DNA of 64,000 nucleotides from Microbacteriaceae bacterium VKM Ac-2855 (GCA_013204985.1 JABMLG010000001.1:785124-849123), one strand, 5' to 3'; shown: positions 14,376 to 23,809, counted from the first letter of the stretch. Made by a program: numbers and translations. The notes: a model not told the origin generated them from the letters alone.

Positions 14376-14867
14376 TCAGCGCACCAGGCGCACCTCGAGT
14401 AGGCCGGCGAAGTCGGGGTCGGCGAACGTGGCGCCGTCGGGCGCGAATCCGTTGCGCTCGTAGAAGCGCCGAGCGCGCGGGTTGTCCTCCGCCACCCACA
14501 ATTCGGCCGGCGCGCCGGCCGGCAACACGGTATCGAGCAGCCGCCGCCCCGCACCGCGGCCGTGCCACGCCGCCAGCACGTAGATCGTGAAGAGCTGCCT
14601 CGCTCGCACCGGCGGATGCCCGCCCCGCGCCTGCGCGGAGCCCACGTAGGCGAAACCGACCACCGCCTCGTCGATGACCGCGACCGGCGGTGTCGCGCCC
14701 GCATCCAGCCACCCCTGCCACCGCTGCACCGTCTCCGAGAGCGGATGCGCGGCCCAGAACTCCGCGGGCAGCATCCGCCCGTAGGTCTCGCGCCACGACG
14801 TGAGTTGCACGATCGCGATCGCCTCCGCGTCCGCCGGGCGCGCCGGCCGGACCTCGAGGCCGCTCAC
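14376..14867 (-). CDS. GNAT-family N-acetyltransferase
   Basis: Acetyl-CoA-dependent acetyltransferase of 163 residues. Motif A is visible as FTIYVLAAWHGRGAGRRLLD (the R-G-x-G-x-G/R pyrophosphate loop is HGRGAGRRL) and motif B as PRARRFYERNGFAPDG. The GTG at 14867 overlaps the stop of the upstream ABC exporter gene (GTGA), so it is the last gene of operon 1. What it acetylates is unknown; because it sits with a drug-type exporter pair, acetylation of a toxic intermediate or antibiotic is possible. Confidence 0.87.
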   Translation of the reverse strand: MSGLEVRPARPADAEAIAIVQLTSWRETYGRMLPAEFWAAHPLSETVQRWQGWLDAGATPPVAVIDEAVVGFAYVGSAQARGGHPPVRARQLFTIYVLAAWHGRGAGRRLLDTVLPAGAPAELWVAEDNPRARRFYERNGFAPDGATFADPDFAGLLEVRLVR

Positions 14868-16654
14868 GCCTCGCCCTTCACTCCGGCCCACGCCCGATGC
14901 AGGGCGGCGTAGCGCCCGCCGAGTGCGACCAGCTCAGCGTGCGAACCCTGCTCGGCGAGACGACCGCCGGCGAACAGCAGCACCGTGTCGGCGCCCTCCG
15001 CGGTGATCATCCGGTGCGCGATGGTGACGGTGGTGCGCCCGCGCGTGACAGCGGCGAGCGCTCGCTGCACCCGCACATCCGTCGCCGGATCCACGCCGCT
15101 CGTCGCCTCGTCGAGCACGAGCAGATCGGGATCGACCAGCGCGGTGCGCGCCAGCGCGATCAACTGCCTCTCGCCCGCCGAGAGCGCCTCGCCCCGCTGC
15201 CCGGTGCGGGTGTGAAGTCCGTTCGGCAGCGCATCCGCCCACTCCTCGAGCCCCAGTCCGCGCAGCACGCCGCGGACGGTGGCCTCATCGGCGCCCGGGC
15301 GTGCGATCGCGATGTTATCGAGAACGGTGCGGTCGAAGACGAACGCCTCCTGCGGCACGATCGCGACCCGGCGGGCCAGTGCCGCGTCCGCCACCGTGCC
15401 GAGATCGACGCCGTTCAGCCGGATCAGCCCCTCCGCCGGCTCGAGCTGTCGCGTGAGCAGCTTCGCGAAGGTGGTCTTGCCCGAGCCGGTTTCGCCGACG
15501 ACGGCGACGTGGGTGCCGGCGGGGATGCGCACATCGATCCCGCGCAGCACGGGCGTACCCGGGTTGTAGCTGAAGCCCACGCCGTCGAAGGCGACGTGCA
15601 CGGCACCCGACGGCAGCTCGGTGCCCTCCTCCACCGAGACCGCACCGGTCGGCAGCGCAAGGATCTCGAGGATGCGCCGCCATCCGGCGACCGCACCCTG
15701 CGCCTCGCCGAGGATCGATACCGAGAACTGCAGCGGACGCACGAAGAAGGTGATCAGGAAGAGGAACGCCACCAGCTGTCCCGCCGAGAGCGCGACGATT
15801 CCGCCGCCGATCAGCCCGGTACCCAGCGCAACGCCGGCGACCACGACGGTCGCCGTGATCAGCCCGCTCGCGGCTTCGCCGACGGCGGTGTTCGCGTTCA
15901 AGGGCCACAGCGTGCGCAGCTGTGCGCCGTGCACCTGTTCGATCGCGTCGTCGACCGCGGCCTGGTTGCGCGCCGCGACGCCGTAAGCGCGGATGATCTC
16001 CACGCCGCGCACCGTCTCGCCGATGCGTCCGTACAGCCCGGCGATACTGGTCCGCACCGCCTGGTAGCGGCCGGCGATGCTGCGCTGGAACAGCCGCATC
16101 CCGACTACGGCGAGAATCGAGACCAGGAAGACCACGATCGCCAGCAACCACGAGTAGCTGAGCATGATCGCGGCCGAGACCAGCATCTGCGCGGCGTTGA
16201 TCACCAGCGTGATCCCGCCGCTCTGCACGAACTGGGTGAGGGTGTCGGCGTCGTTCGTGACCCGCGAGACGAGAGCCGATCGACGCTCCGCGGGCAGGCG
16301 AGCGGGCGAGACCGCCAGGATGTGAGCGAAGGCGCGCGAGCGAAGGCCGGCGATCGCCCGCTCGCTCGCCGCGATCAGTCGGCGGTTCATCAGCAGGGAG
16401 GAGAGCCCCGCCGCCACGACGCCGCCGAAACCGATCAGGACGACGACGGTGATAGTGGAAGCGACGTCACCGCGCTCGCCACCAGGGGTGAGCACGTCGT
16501 CGATCGCGTACTGCACGGTGAGAGGAACGGCGACGCGACCGGAGGCTGCGATCAGACCGATGAGAGCGGTCAGCCACCAGCCGCGCAGTACGCCCGGTGA
16601 CGCGGCGATACCCGCGCGGACGACCGGCCAGGTACCGGCGGGCAGAGCACTCAT
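14864..16654 (-). CDS. ABC exporter half, catalytic-site subunit
   Basis: A 596-residue half-transporter: six membrane helices (about 20-310) fused to one nucleotide-binding domain. Walker A is GETGSGKTT, Walker B LLVLDEATSGVDP with an intact catalytic Glu, and the signature is LSAGERQ instead of LSGGQ. Together with the upstream half-transporter it forms a heterodimeric exporter of the drug/lipid type in the cytoplasmic membrane. It starts at an ATG overlapping the stop of its partner (ATGA) and itself overlaps the acetyltransferase. An exporter inside a scavenging operon is unusual and suggests removal of a by-product. Confidence 0.9.
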   Translation of the reverse strand: MSALPAGTWPVVRAGIAASPGVLRGWWLTALIGLIAASGRVAVPLTVQYAIDDVLTPGGERGDVASTITVVVLIGFGGVVAAGLSSLLMNRRLIAASERAIAGLRSRAFAHILAVSPARLPAERRSALVSRVTNDADTLTQFVQSGGITLVINAAQMLVSAAIMLSYSWLLAIVVFLVSILAVVGMRLFQRSIAGRYQAVRTSIAGLYGRIGETVRGVEIIRAYGVAARNQAAVDDAIEQVHGAQLRTLWPLNANTAVGEAASGLITATVVVAGVALGTGLIGGGIVALSAGQLVAFLFLITFFVRPLQFSVSILGEAQGAVAGWRRILEILALPTGAVSVEEGTELPSGAVHVAFDGVGFSYNPGTPVLRGIDVRIPAGTHVAVVGETGSGKTTFAKLLTRQLEPAEGLIRLNGVDLGTVADAALARRVAIVPQEAFVFDRTVLDNIAIARPGADEATVRGVLRGLGLEEWADALPNGLHTRTGQRGEALSAGERQLIALARTALVDPDLLVLDEATSGVDPATDVRVQRALAAVTRGRTTVTIAHRMITAEGADTVLLFAGGRLAEQGSHAELVALGGRYAALHRAWAGVKGEA

Positions 16655-18555
16655 GATGCCCCCTTCGTGTTCTCGGGGCCTTCACCGAATCGACCCGTGG
16701 GCCGGATCTCGCCGTCCGGATCCGCGGAGCGACCGCTGAGGGCATCCAGGGTCGTGTCGTAGGCGGTGACGATCGCGCGGTAACCCGGATGCCGAGCGAT
16801 CAGCTCCGCGTGCGGGCCCACGGCCACGGCGCGACCGCGCTCGAGGTAGACCACCCGGTCGGCCAGGCGCACGCTCGAGGCACGGGACGCCGCGATCACC
16901 ACCGTTGCGGCGCGTGGGCGCTGCGCTCCGAGGTGACGGCGCAGGCCGTCGACGACGTCGCGCTCGACCTCGGCATCGAGAGCACTGGTCGCGTCATCGA
17001 GCACGAGGAGGCCGGGCTCTCCCGCGAGAGCGCGTGCCAGGGCGAGCCGCTGACGCTGGCCGCCACTGAGCCCCGACCCCGCCTCACCGACGGGAGCGTC
17101 CAGGCCTTCCGGCAACGCGCGCACGAATCCGTCGGCCGCGGCGACCTCCAAGGCGCGCCAGACCTCCGCATCGTCGATCCGGCGACCCAGAGTGACGTTG
17201 CCGCGAACACTGTCGTCGAAGACGAACGCCGTCTGCGGCACGATAGCGACACGGCTCGGGATCACCTCGGCGGAGTAGGCAGCGACTTCGACGGCGTCGT
17301 GCCGAACCGAGCCGCGGTGCGCGTCGAGCAAGCGGGCGACCAGACGGAGCAGAGTGCTCTTGCCCGAGCCGGTCGCGCCGACGACGGCGATGATCTCGCC
17401 CGGCTCGACCTCGAAACTGACGTCGGCCAGCGCTGGAGCCGTGTCGTACACGTGCCCGGCCGAGTCGATGCTGACGGCGACCGCCGCCGCCGCATCCGCC
17501 GCCGCACGCTCGCCGTGCGCTGGGAACTCCGAGGAGTCGAGCACCTGCGAGACGCGCTCGTGGCCCACGACCGCCAGCGGCAGCACGCTGAGGAAGCGGC
17601 CGATCACGTTCAGCGGCAGCGCCATCGTCAGCAGAAGGTAGATCACCTGCACGAGGGTGCCCGTGCTGATGTCGCCGTCGGCGACCCGCAACGAGCCCAC
17701 CAGCAGCACCACCAGCACGGTCACCGTCGGCGCGAGCTCTATCACCGGATCGAACACGGCGCTGACGAACCCCATCCGTGTGTTCGCGCGACGCAATTCC
17801 CCCGTCGCTTCGTCGAAGCGTCGTTCCTCCGCGGCGGCGATGCCGAGCGTGCGGATCACCTGCGTTCCCTCGAACGCCTCATTGGCGAGCGAGCTCACGG
17901 CGGCGCGTGCCTGCTGCGCGCGGCGGGCGCGCGGGGCGATCACGCGCTGGTAGCCGATGTTGGCGGCCAGCACGACAGGAACGAACACCAACGCGACCAG
18001 CGCGAGTCCGCCGTCGGTGAAGGCGAGGTCGACGATCGCGAGCAGCAACATGAAGACCATGCCGATGGAGAACGCGAAGTTGAGCATGGGCTGCCACAGC
18101 ACTTCCACGTCCGACACCGCGTTCGAGAGCAGCTGCCCCGACGAGTGCCGGCGGTGCCAGGGCAGACCGAGGCGGAGGAACTGCCGCGTCACCGCGCGCC
18201 GGGTGTCAGCCTGCGCGCCGAACTGCATGTAGCCGGTCGCGACGCCGCGGATCACGATCGTGGACAAGCGCAGGAACGAGACGCCGATGATCGCCAGGAA
18301 CGCGGCCGACCAGACCCCGCCGGCCACATCGTCGCCGTCGAACGCGGGAAGCACCAGGTGGTCCGTCGCCCAGCCGATCGCGGTGGCGCCGAGCACCATG
18401 GTCGAGCCGTTGACGAGGCTGCTCAGGATCGCGACGGCGGAGGCGACGGGATGCAGCCGTGCCCCGCGGATCATCACCCCGAGCCCGGTGCGGAAGATCG
18501 TGGCGGTGCGGCGATCGCCGAGTTCGTCCGGCACCTCCGCCGGTGAGCCCCTCAC
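16651..18555 (-). CDS. ABC exporter half, degenerate-site subunit
   Basis: A 634-residue half-transporter with six membrane helices followed by a nucleotide-binding domain. Walker A is GATGSGKST, signature LSGGQRQ, and Walker B LLVLDDATSALD. In the last, the catalytic Glu after the Walker B Asp is replaced by Asp, the classical mark of the non-catalytic site in asymmetric exporters. Its partner at 14864-16654 has the intact Glu. The GTG start overlaps the stop of the hydroxyacid oxidase gene, so expression is tied to operon 1. The exported compound cannot be read from sequence. Confidence 0.9.
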   Translation of the reverse strand: MRGSPAEVPDELGDRRTATIFRTGLGVMIRGARLHPVASAVAILSSLVNGSTMVLGATAIGWATDHLVLPAFDGDDVAGGVWSAAFLAIIGVSFLRLSTIVIRGVATGYMQFGAQADTRRAVTRQFLRLGLPWHRRHSSGQLLSNAVSDVEVLWQPMLNFAFSIGMVFMLLLAIVDLAFTDGGLALVALVFVPVVLAANIGYQRVIAPRARRAQQARAAVSSLANEAFEGTQVIRTLGIAAAEERRFDEATGELRRANTRMGFVSAVFDPVIELAPTVTVLVVLLVGSLRVADGDISTGTLVQVIYLLLTMALPLNVIGRFLSVLPLAVVGHERVSQVLDSSEFPAHGERAAADAAAAVAVSIDSAGHVYDTAPALADVSFEVEPGEIIAVVGATGSGKSTLLRLVARLLDAHRGSVRHDAVEVAAYSAEVIPSRVAIVPQTAFVFDDSVRGNVTLGRRIDDAEVWRALEVAAADGFVRALPEGLDAPVGEAGSGLSGGQRQRLALARALAGEPGLLVLDDATSALDAEVERDVVDGLRRHLGAQRPRAATVVIAASRASSVRLADRVVYLERGRAVAVGPHAELIARHPGYRAIVTAYDTTLDALSGRSADPDGEIRPTGRFGEGPENTKGAS

Positions 18556-19541
18556 GCGCGCACTCGGAGGTGATCGCGGCGGATACCGGCGAGGTCGGCG
18601 ACGCCGGCCAGCCGCAGCAGGTGCTCGAACGCGTCACGGAGCGCGCCCAGCTCCTCGGCGACCGCATCCGCACCGCCGCGCCAGAGCGCGCGGACGACGG
18701 GTCGGCCGATCAACGCCGCATCGGCGCCCAGGGCGAGGGCGCGGAAGACGTCGTCCTCGCTCCGAAGCCCCGAATCGGCGAGGACCGGCACCCGGCCGGC
18801 GACCGCGTCGACGACCTCGGGCAGCGCCTGGGCCGAGGTGATGCTCCCGCCGATCTGGCGGCCGCCGTGATTCGAGACCACGACACCGTCGGCTCCGGCA
18901 TCGATCGCGTCCACCGCGTCCTGCGGATGCAGCACACCCTTGACCACAACGGGCACGCCCGATCTTTCGCGCATCCAGGCGATGTCGTCCAGTGTCACGG
19001 ATGCGGCGAGTCGTGCTCCGGGAGCGGTGACGTCGACCGGTGGTCGCCGCGGCCGCGTCCCTGCGATCGCATTCCGCCGGAACGGGTGCTGGTACTCCGA
19101 TCCGGGCTGATCGAGAGTGAGGATCAATGCGCGGGCGCCCGCCGCCACGGTGCGTTCGATGAACGGGACCAGCACGGAACGATCCTCCGTGAGGTAGATC
19201 TGCTGCAGGTAGGGCCCCGCCGCGGCCACATCCTCGACGTCGCGCGAGGCGGCTTGGCTGAGAACGACGGCGGTGCCGGCTCGATGTGCGCCCTCGGCGG
19301 TACCGACCTCGCCCTCCGGAGCGCCGAGGCCGTGCGCCGCGCTGGGCGCCACGAGAACGGGGAAGTCCAGGTCGAGGCCGAAGAGCGAGAGGCTGGTGTC
19401 GACCGCGGTCGGGGTGCGGAACATCCTCGGCACGATCGCGTAGCGATGCCACGCCTGCTCGTTCTCCGCGGCGATGCGGCCATCGCCGGCCACCCCCTCC
19501 AGGTAGGCGACGGCGAGGTCCGGGGCTGACGGGTACGTCAT
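18552..19541 (-). CDS. FMN-dependent 2-hydroxyacid oxidase/dehydrogenase
   Basis: Cytoplasmic flavoenzyme of the glycolate/lactate oxidase family that oxidises a 2-hydroxyacid to a 2-oxoacid. In about 329 residues the active-site order is complete: AYLEGVAGDG near the N-terminus, VLVAPSAAHGL, VLSQAASRDVEDV, LQQIYLTEDR, the lysine in VPVVVKGVLHPQDAVDA, the catalytic His-Gly-Gly-Arg in VSNHGGRQIGGS, and the FMN phosphate loop LADSGLRSEDDVFRALALGA. The ATG at 19541 fits the family start; an in-frame ATG at 19604 is an alternative. It sits between the binding lipoprotein and the exporter genes in operon 1. Operon 2 has a different hydroxyacid oxidase (GlcD type). Confidence 0.9.
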   Translation of the reverse strand: MTYPSAPDLAVAYLEGVAGDGRIAAENEQAWHRYAIVPRMFRTPTAVDTSLSLFGLDLDFPVLVAPSAAHGLGAPEGEVGTAEGAHRAGTAVVLSQAASRDVEDVAAAGPYLQQIYLTEDRSVLVPFIERTVAAGARALILTLDQPGSEYQHPFRRNAIAGTRPRRPPVDVTAPGARLAASVTLDDIAWMRERSGVPVVVKGVLHPQDAVDAIDAGADGVVVSNHGGRQIGGSITSAQALPEVVDAVAGRVPVLADSGLRSEDDVFRALALGADAALIGRPVVRALWRGGADAVAEELGALRDAFEHLLRLAGVADLAGIRRDHLRVRA

Positions 19542-19696
19542 GTCGTACGGTTCCGTTCGGGACGCACGGAAGCCGGTGGAGTCCCGAAGGCGCTCCACCG
19601 GCATCCGCTGGTGTGGATCTCATTGTTCCGGCTCAGGCGGGGTCGGTCGCGGTTCGCGTACTCGCGTTACGTCGCAGACCCCTCCTCGGGCCGGCG

Positions 19697-21373
19697 CTAC
19701 TTCTCGAGCCAGGTGTCGGCGAAGTCGCCGAACGCCTCCGAGGTGTACCGGAAGCCGTGCACGGCCGAGGAGAAACCGGCCAGCTGCACGCGTTCGAAGG
19801 TCGGGAAGACCAGGGCGTTCTCCAGCAGGTAGCTCGACAGCTCGGCGTACACCGCGGCCCGGGCTTCCGGCTCGATCGTCGTCCCGCCGGCATCCACGAG
19901 CCCCTGCACCTCGGCGGACTGCTCGGGCGAGAGCAGGTTCGCGGCCAGGGCCTTCGACGTCGCGTAGCGGCTGTCGATGATGGCTTGGATCACGACCGGG
20001 TCGCCCCGGGTGAGGTAGGAGCCGATGAGGTCGTAGTCGCCCGAGTTCAGCACCTCGCTGCGCTGAGCGGCCGTGATCACGTTGAGCTCGGCATCGATAC
20101 CGACCGCCTTCAGCTGGTCCTGCACGAGCTGGTCGCCGGGCAGCGCGGCGCTGACGGGGATGGAGATGGTGAGCTTCTGGCCGTCCTTGCTGCGGTAGCC
20201 GTCGTCGCCGAGTGTCCAGCCCGCGTCGTCCAGCAGCTTCGCGGCGCCTTCTTCGTCATGGGCCAGGAGCTCAGACTCGTCTTCGTAGCCCGGGGTGGTG
20301 GTGTCGAAGATGCTCGAGACGACGGGATAGTCGGCGCCGTAGATCGTGGATGAGTAGCTCTCCAGGTCGAGCGCCTTCTGCACGGCGGTGCGTACCTCCG
20401 GGTCGGAGAGCACGTGCCCGGCGCTGGTGTTCGGGTAGTAGTTCGAGGCGGGGCCCGGCAGCGAGCGGCTCTCGACGGTGTCGCCGCTGGCGGTGATCAA
20501 CGCCTGGTCGTTCTCGGTGAACGGGTTGCGCGGCCACGCGACATCGATCGCGTCGCTGGTCAGCTGGCCCACACGAACGCTGTCCTCGGCGACGTAGCTC
20601 ACGTCGATGCCGTCCAAATACGCTGCGCCCGTGTGCGCGCGAAGCTCGGAGCCCCACGCGTAGTCATCGCGCTTGGTCAGCGAGAGCGACGTCGCCGGCA
20701 CGTAACTGTCGAGGGTGAACGGCCCGGAGCCGATGAGGCCCTCACCGAGGCAGCGCTGCTCGGGAGTCTGAGCGTAGGAGGACGCGGCCAGAATGGCGAG
20801 GTTGGTCGTGGAGGTCGCCTGCAGGAACGCCGCGTTCGGCGTGCTGAATGTTACGACGACGGTGTCGTCGTCGACGACCTCGGTGGAGTCGTAGCCGGCG
20901 ATGTAGCTCGCGCCGAACACCCCGGGAACCGCCGCCGCCGTGGCCTTGTCGTTGTCGAAGGCGGTCTTCACACTGGTGGCATCGAACTTCGTGCCATCGG
21001 AGAAGGTGACGTCGTCGCGCAGGTTGAAGGTGTACTCGGTGCCGGCATCGTTGATCGACCAGTCGGTCGCGAGCCACGGGGTGATCTCGCCGGTCTCCGG
21101 GTCCTGGTCGGTGAGGGAGTCCGCGAAGTTGCGGATCACCGTACGGTGCTCGATCCAGTAGACCTGGAAGGGGTCGACGCAGGCGAACGCGGCGTTGTCG
21201 GGCCAGAAGGCGAGCCGGAGGCGGCCGCCGTCCTGCGGCGTCTCGGTCGACGCGGATGCGGATGCGCCGGGGCCGGCGGATCCGCTGCCGGAGCATGCGG
21301 TGAGGGCGAAGGCGGCGGCCACGGCGACCGCGGTCGCGGCTCGCCAGCGTCGTCGGGTGGAGTGCAGGGTCAT
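19697..21373 (-). CDS. Solute-binding lipoprotein, peptide/nickel family (SBP_bac_5)
   Basis: Extracytoplasmic binding lipoprotein of 558 residues. The signal peptide ends at lipobox LTAC (Cys about 27), followed by a Ser/Gly-rich linker. The family-5 landmarks are LATDWSINDAGTEYTFNLRD, DGTKFDATSVKTAFDNDKAT and ERQRCLGEGLIGSGPF-type context near the middle, and a C-terminal FSSAVHGFRYTSEAFGDFAD. It is a close paralogue of the lipoprotein at 34016-35683: long stretches such as FACVDPFQVYWIEHRTVIRN are identical. No permease or ATPase lies in this operon, so it must borrow one, most simply that of operon 2 or the one at 1-2536. A 94-base spacer separates it from the upstream flavoprotein gene. 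Confidence 0.92.
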   Translation of the reverse strand: MTLHSTRRRWRAATAVAVAAAFALTACSGSGSAGPGASASASTETPQDGGRLRLAFWPDNAAFACVDPFQVYWIEHRTVIRNFADSLTDQDPETGEITPWLATDWSINDAGTEYTFNLRDDVTFSDGTKFDATSVKTAFDNDKATAAAVPGVFGASYIAGYDSTEVVDDDTVVVTFSTPNAAFLQATSTTNLAILAASSYAQTPEQRCLGEGLIGSGPFTLDSYVPATSLSLTKRDDYAWGSELRAHTGAAYLDGIDVSYVAEDSVRVGQLTSDAIDVAWPRNPFTENDQALITASGDTVESRSLPGPASNYYPNTSAGHVLSDPEVRTAVQKALDLESYSSTIYGADYPVVSSIFDTTTPGYEDESELLAHDEEGAAKLLDDAGWTLGDDGYRSKDGQKLTISIPVSAALPGDQLVQDQLKAVGIDAELNVITAAQRSEVLNSGDYDLIGSYLTRGDPVVIQAIIDSRYATSKALAANLLSPEQSAEVQGLVDAGGTTIEPEARAAVYAELSSYLLENALVFPTFERVQLAGFSSAVHGFRYTSEAFGDFADTWLEK

Positions 21374-21467
21374 GATTCAGAGTCCAAGTCGGTGGGTGGG
21401 GGCTGTGGGTCGGGGTGGGTCGGGGGGCTGCGACGCGGGCTGCGCGAGGCGTCGAGGGAAGTGGCGC

Positions 21468-22637
21468 TCAGGAAGCGAGCGATCGGCGTCCGGCGATCAC
21501 CAGCGCGGCGTCATCCTGCGGCGGATGCACGCGTGACGCGAGCACGTCGCGCAGGTGCCGCTCGAGCGGGTTGTGCCGGGTGAGACCGGGGTTGCCGAGA
21601 GTCGCGACGGCGGTCTGCACCGCGGTCACTGCGCTGCGCGTGGCGAGCAGCTTCGCCGCCACGAGGCGCTCGCCGACGCTCTCGTCTCCGGCGTCGATCC
21701 GCGCGGCGAGACCCAGCAACAGCTCTTCGGCCTGGATGAGCTGCGCCTCGATCTCACCGGCGACGGACTGGATACGCTCAGTGGCCGCGATGGGCCTGCC
21801 CAGTGAGGTGGGGACGCGCTCGTTGGCGAAGCGTACGAAGAATCGTTGAGCTGCCCGCGCAACGCCCACGTAGAGCGAGACCGCGCCGAGGCCCGAGACG
21901 TTGCTGCGCTCTGCCGAGATCGTCGAGGCGCGGACACCCTGGAAATGATCGAGCGGGATGCGGACGTCCGAGTAGATCACGTCGTGCGTGCTGGTGGCGC
22001 GCTGGCCCAAGTGGTCCCAGGTGCGCACGATCTCGATGCCGGGTGCATCCGCAGGCACGATGGCGTGCGCGAGCTCGGGTTCTCCGGACGGCGCGTCGTG
22101 GTCGACGGCCCAGACCAGGTGGTAGGCCAGGCCTTCGGACCCGGTCGCGAAGCCCTTATGGCCGTTGAGGATCCAGCCGTCGGCGGTGCGACGGATCGTG
22201 GTCGACGGCAGCCCACCTCGCGCCGGTGCGCCCCACTCGGGCTCGGCGCGGATCGCGTTCAGCAACCGCGGGCGCTCGGCGGATTCGGCGACCAGCGAGC
22301 GGTACAGCTCCTCCGGCCACACCGATGTCGCATCCTGCCGCGCGTGCTGGAACACCGTCATGGCCGTGATGAGCGCAACAGACGGATCGCCGGCGCCGAG
22401 CGCCTCGAACACCCGCACGCCGTCGACCGCGGTGAGGCCGGGGCCGCCGTACCGGGTGCCGATACCGAGCGTCAACAGTCCCGCTTCGTGCACCGCGTCG
22501 ATTCCTTTCCACGGGAAGGCGCCGCTGCGGTCGTACTCCGCCGCCGTCTCGGCGAGCCGAGCGGTGATCCGGGCGAGCGCCGCATCCGAGAGATCAGGTC
22601 GTGCGATCGCAGGCGGCGTCGCCGTGATGCCGCTCAC
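21468..22637 (-). CDS. Acyl-CoA dehydrogenase-like flavoprotein, SfnB/DszC type
   Basis: A 389-residue flavoprotein with the acyl-CoA dehydrogenase fold: helical N-terminal domain, a central beta domain (HKGFATGSEGLAYHLVWAVD, then RTWDHLGQRATSTHDVIYSD) and a C-terminal four-helix domain ending TRHNPLERHLRDVLASRVHP and PQDDAAL. Relatives such as SfnB and DszC are reduced-flavin monooxygenases acting in sulfone or thiophene sulfur scavenging, not fatty-acid oxidation. The GTG at 22637 overlaps the stop of the SsuD-like gene (GTGA), so the pair is co-translated and probably works on the same compound. It is paralogous to 35774-36982. Confidence 0.9.
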   Translation of the reverse strand: MSGITATPPAIARPDLSDAALARITARLAETAAEYDRSGAFPWKGIDAVHEAGLLTLGIGTRYGGPGLTAVDGVRVFEALGAGDPSVALITAMTVFQHARQDATSVWPEELYRSLVAESAERPRLLNAIRAEPEWGAPARGGLPSTTIRRTADGWILNGHKGFATGSEGLAYHLVWAVDHDAPSGEPELAHAIVPADAPGIEIVRTWDHLGQRATSTHDVIYSDVRIPLDHFQGVRASTISAERSNVSGLGAVSLYVGVARAAQRFFVRFANERVPTSLGRPIAATERIQSVAGEIEAQLIQAEELLLGLAARIDAGDESVGERLVAAKLLATRSAVTAVQTAVATLGNPGLTRHNPLERHLRDVLASRVHPPQDDAALVIAGRRSLAS

Positions 22638-23800
22638 GCGCGGGCCTCGGCGAGCTCGGCGAGCGGCGGCTGCGCGACGACCTCGCCGCGGCGTCCGGTC
22701 GCCGCGCGGTGCTCCAGTTCTTGGCGCACGAGCGGCAACACGTAGCGGCCGTAGTCGATCGCGTCGTTGAGGTTGTCGTAGCCGCGGATCGAGACCAGGC
22801 TCGCTCCGAGGTCGACGTAGTCGAGGATCGCGGCGGCGACGGTCTCGTAGCTGCCGACGAGGGCAGTCGAGGCGCCGCCCGCGTTGGTCACCTGAGCGGG
22901 TCGTGTCCACAGAGCGCGGTCGTGAACGTCCTGCCGCGACGCGATGTCGAGCAGGCGTTGCGAGCCGACGTTCTGCGGGCGGGTCGGATCCGTCAGCTTG
23001 CGACCGCGGAATGAGCCGGCCGTGTAGGTCTGCTCGACCGTCGCGATGGTGCTCCGGGCCTTCTCCCAGGCCAACTCATCCGTGGCCGCCACGATGGGGC
23101 GGAAGGTGACCCAGGTGCGCGGGGTGTCGCTACGGCCCGCCTTCCGGGCCTCGGCGGCGACGCGGTCGATCTGCTGCTTCGTGTCGGCGAGTGGCTCGCC
23201 CCACAGCCCGAAGATGTCGCCGAGGCGGCCGCCGACCCGGTACGCCGCGTCGGAGGAGCCGCCGACGGAGACGGGGATCGTGCCGTTCACCGTCGGGAAG
23301 CCGGGGCCGAAATCATCGAACCGGTAGTACTCCCCCGCGTAGCTCCACGCCTCCGTCTCGCTCCACGCGCGCTTGAGGATCTCGACATACTCCTCGGATC
23401 GGTCGTAGCGCTGCTCTTTCGTGGTGTGATCGCCCTGACGCGCCTGCTCCTCCTGGCTCCCGCCCGAGATGATGTGCGTCACCGCGCGGCCGCCGGAGAG
23501 CTGATCGAGGGTCGCGAGCGCCTGCGCCGCGACGGTCGGGTACACGGTGTTCGGTCGTAGTGCCACGATCGGCTTGATCCGCTCGGTGACCTGCGTCACG
23601 GCCGTGGCGACGGTGAACGGGTCGTAGCTGTTGGAGTTGTAAGCGACCAGCGTGTAATCGAATCCACCGTCTTCGAGAGCGCGAGCGTAGCGCTTCAAAT
23701 ACGGCACATCGATTCCACTGCCCGGATTCGGCTTCAGTTCGCTGGACTCGCGGACGTTGATGAGGCTGATGAATTCGACCTCGGGGGTGTTTTCAGGCAT
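22634..23800 (-). CDS. Alkanesulfonate monooxygenase-like (SsuD-type) LLM enzyme
   Basis: Reduced-flavin monooxygenase of 388 residues, close in length and motifs to SsuD, which splits alkanesulfonates into an aldehyde and sulfite. Visible: PEVEFISLINV at the start, ALEDGGFDYTLVAYNSNSYD, KPIVALRPNTVYPTVAAQAL, the cofactor-binding SGGRAVTHIISGGSQEEQAR with the following TTKEQRYDRSEEYVEI, and VSVGGSSDAAYRVGG. First structural gene of operon 1. Its ATG at 23800 is preceded by weak AAAAGAG that can be paired with an upstream CTCTT (23810-23827), and by a 45-codon Cys leader peptide 88 bases upstream. The most likely role is desulfonation under sulfur limitation; the natural substrate is unknown. 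Confidence 0.9.
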   Translation of the reverse strand: MPENTPEVEFISLINVRESSELKPNPGSGIDVPYLKRYARALEDGGFDYTLVAYNSNSYDPFTVATAVTQVTERIKPIVALRPNTVYPTVAAQALATLDQLSGGRAVTHIISGGSQEEQARQGDHTTKEQRYDRSEEYVEILKRAWSETEAWSYAGEYYRFDDFGPGFPTVNGTIPVSVGGSSDAAYRVGGRLGDIFGLWGEPLADTKQQIDRVAAEARKAGRSDTPRTWVTFRPIVAATDELAWEKARSTIATVEQTYTAGSFRGRKLTDPTRPQNVGSQRLLDIASRQDVHDRALWTRPAQVTNAGGASTALVGSYETVAAAILDYVDLGASLVSIRGYDNLNDAIDYGRYVLPLVRQELEHRAATGRRGEVVAQPPLAELAEARA

Positions 23801-23809
23801 AACAGAATG

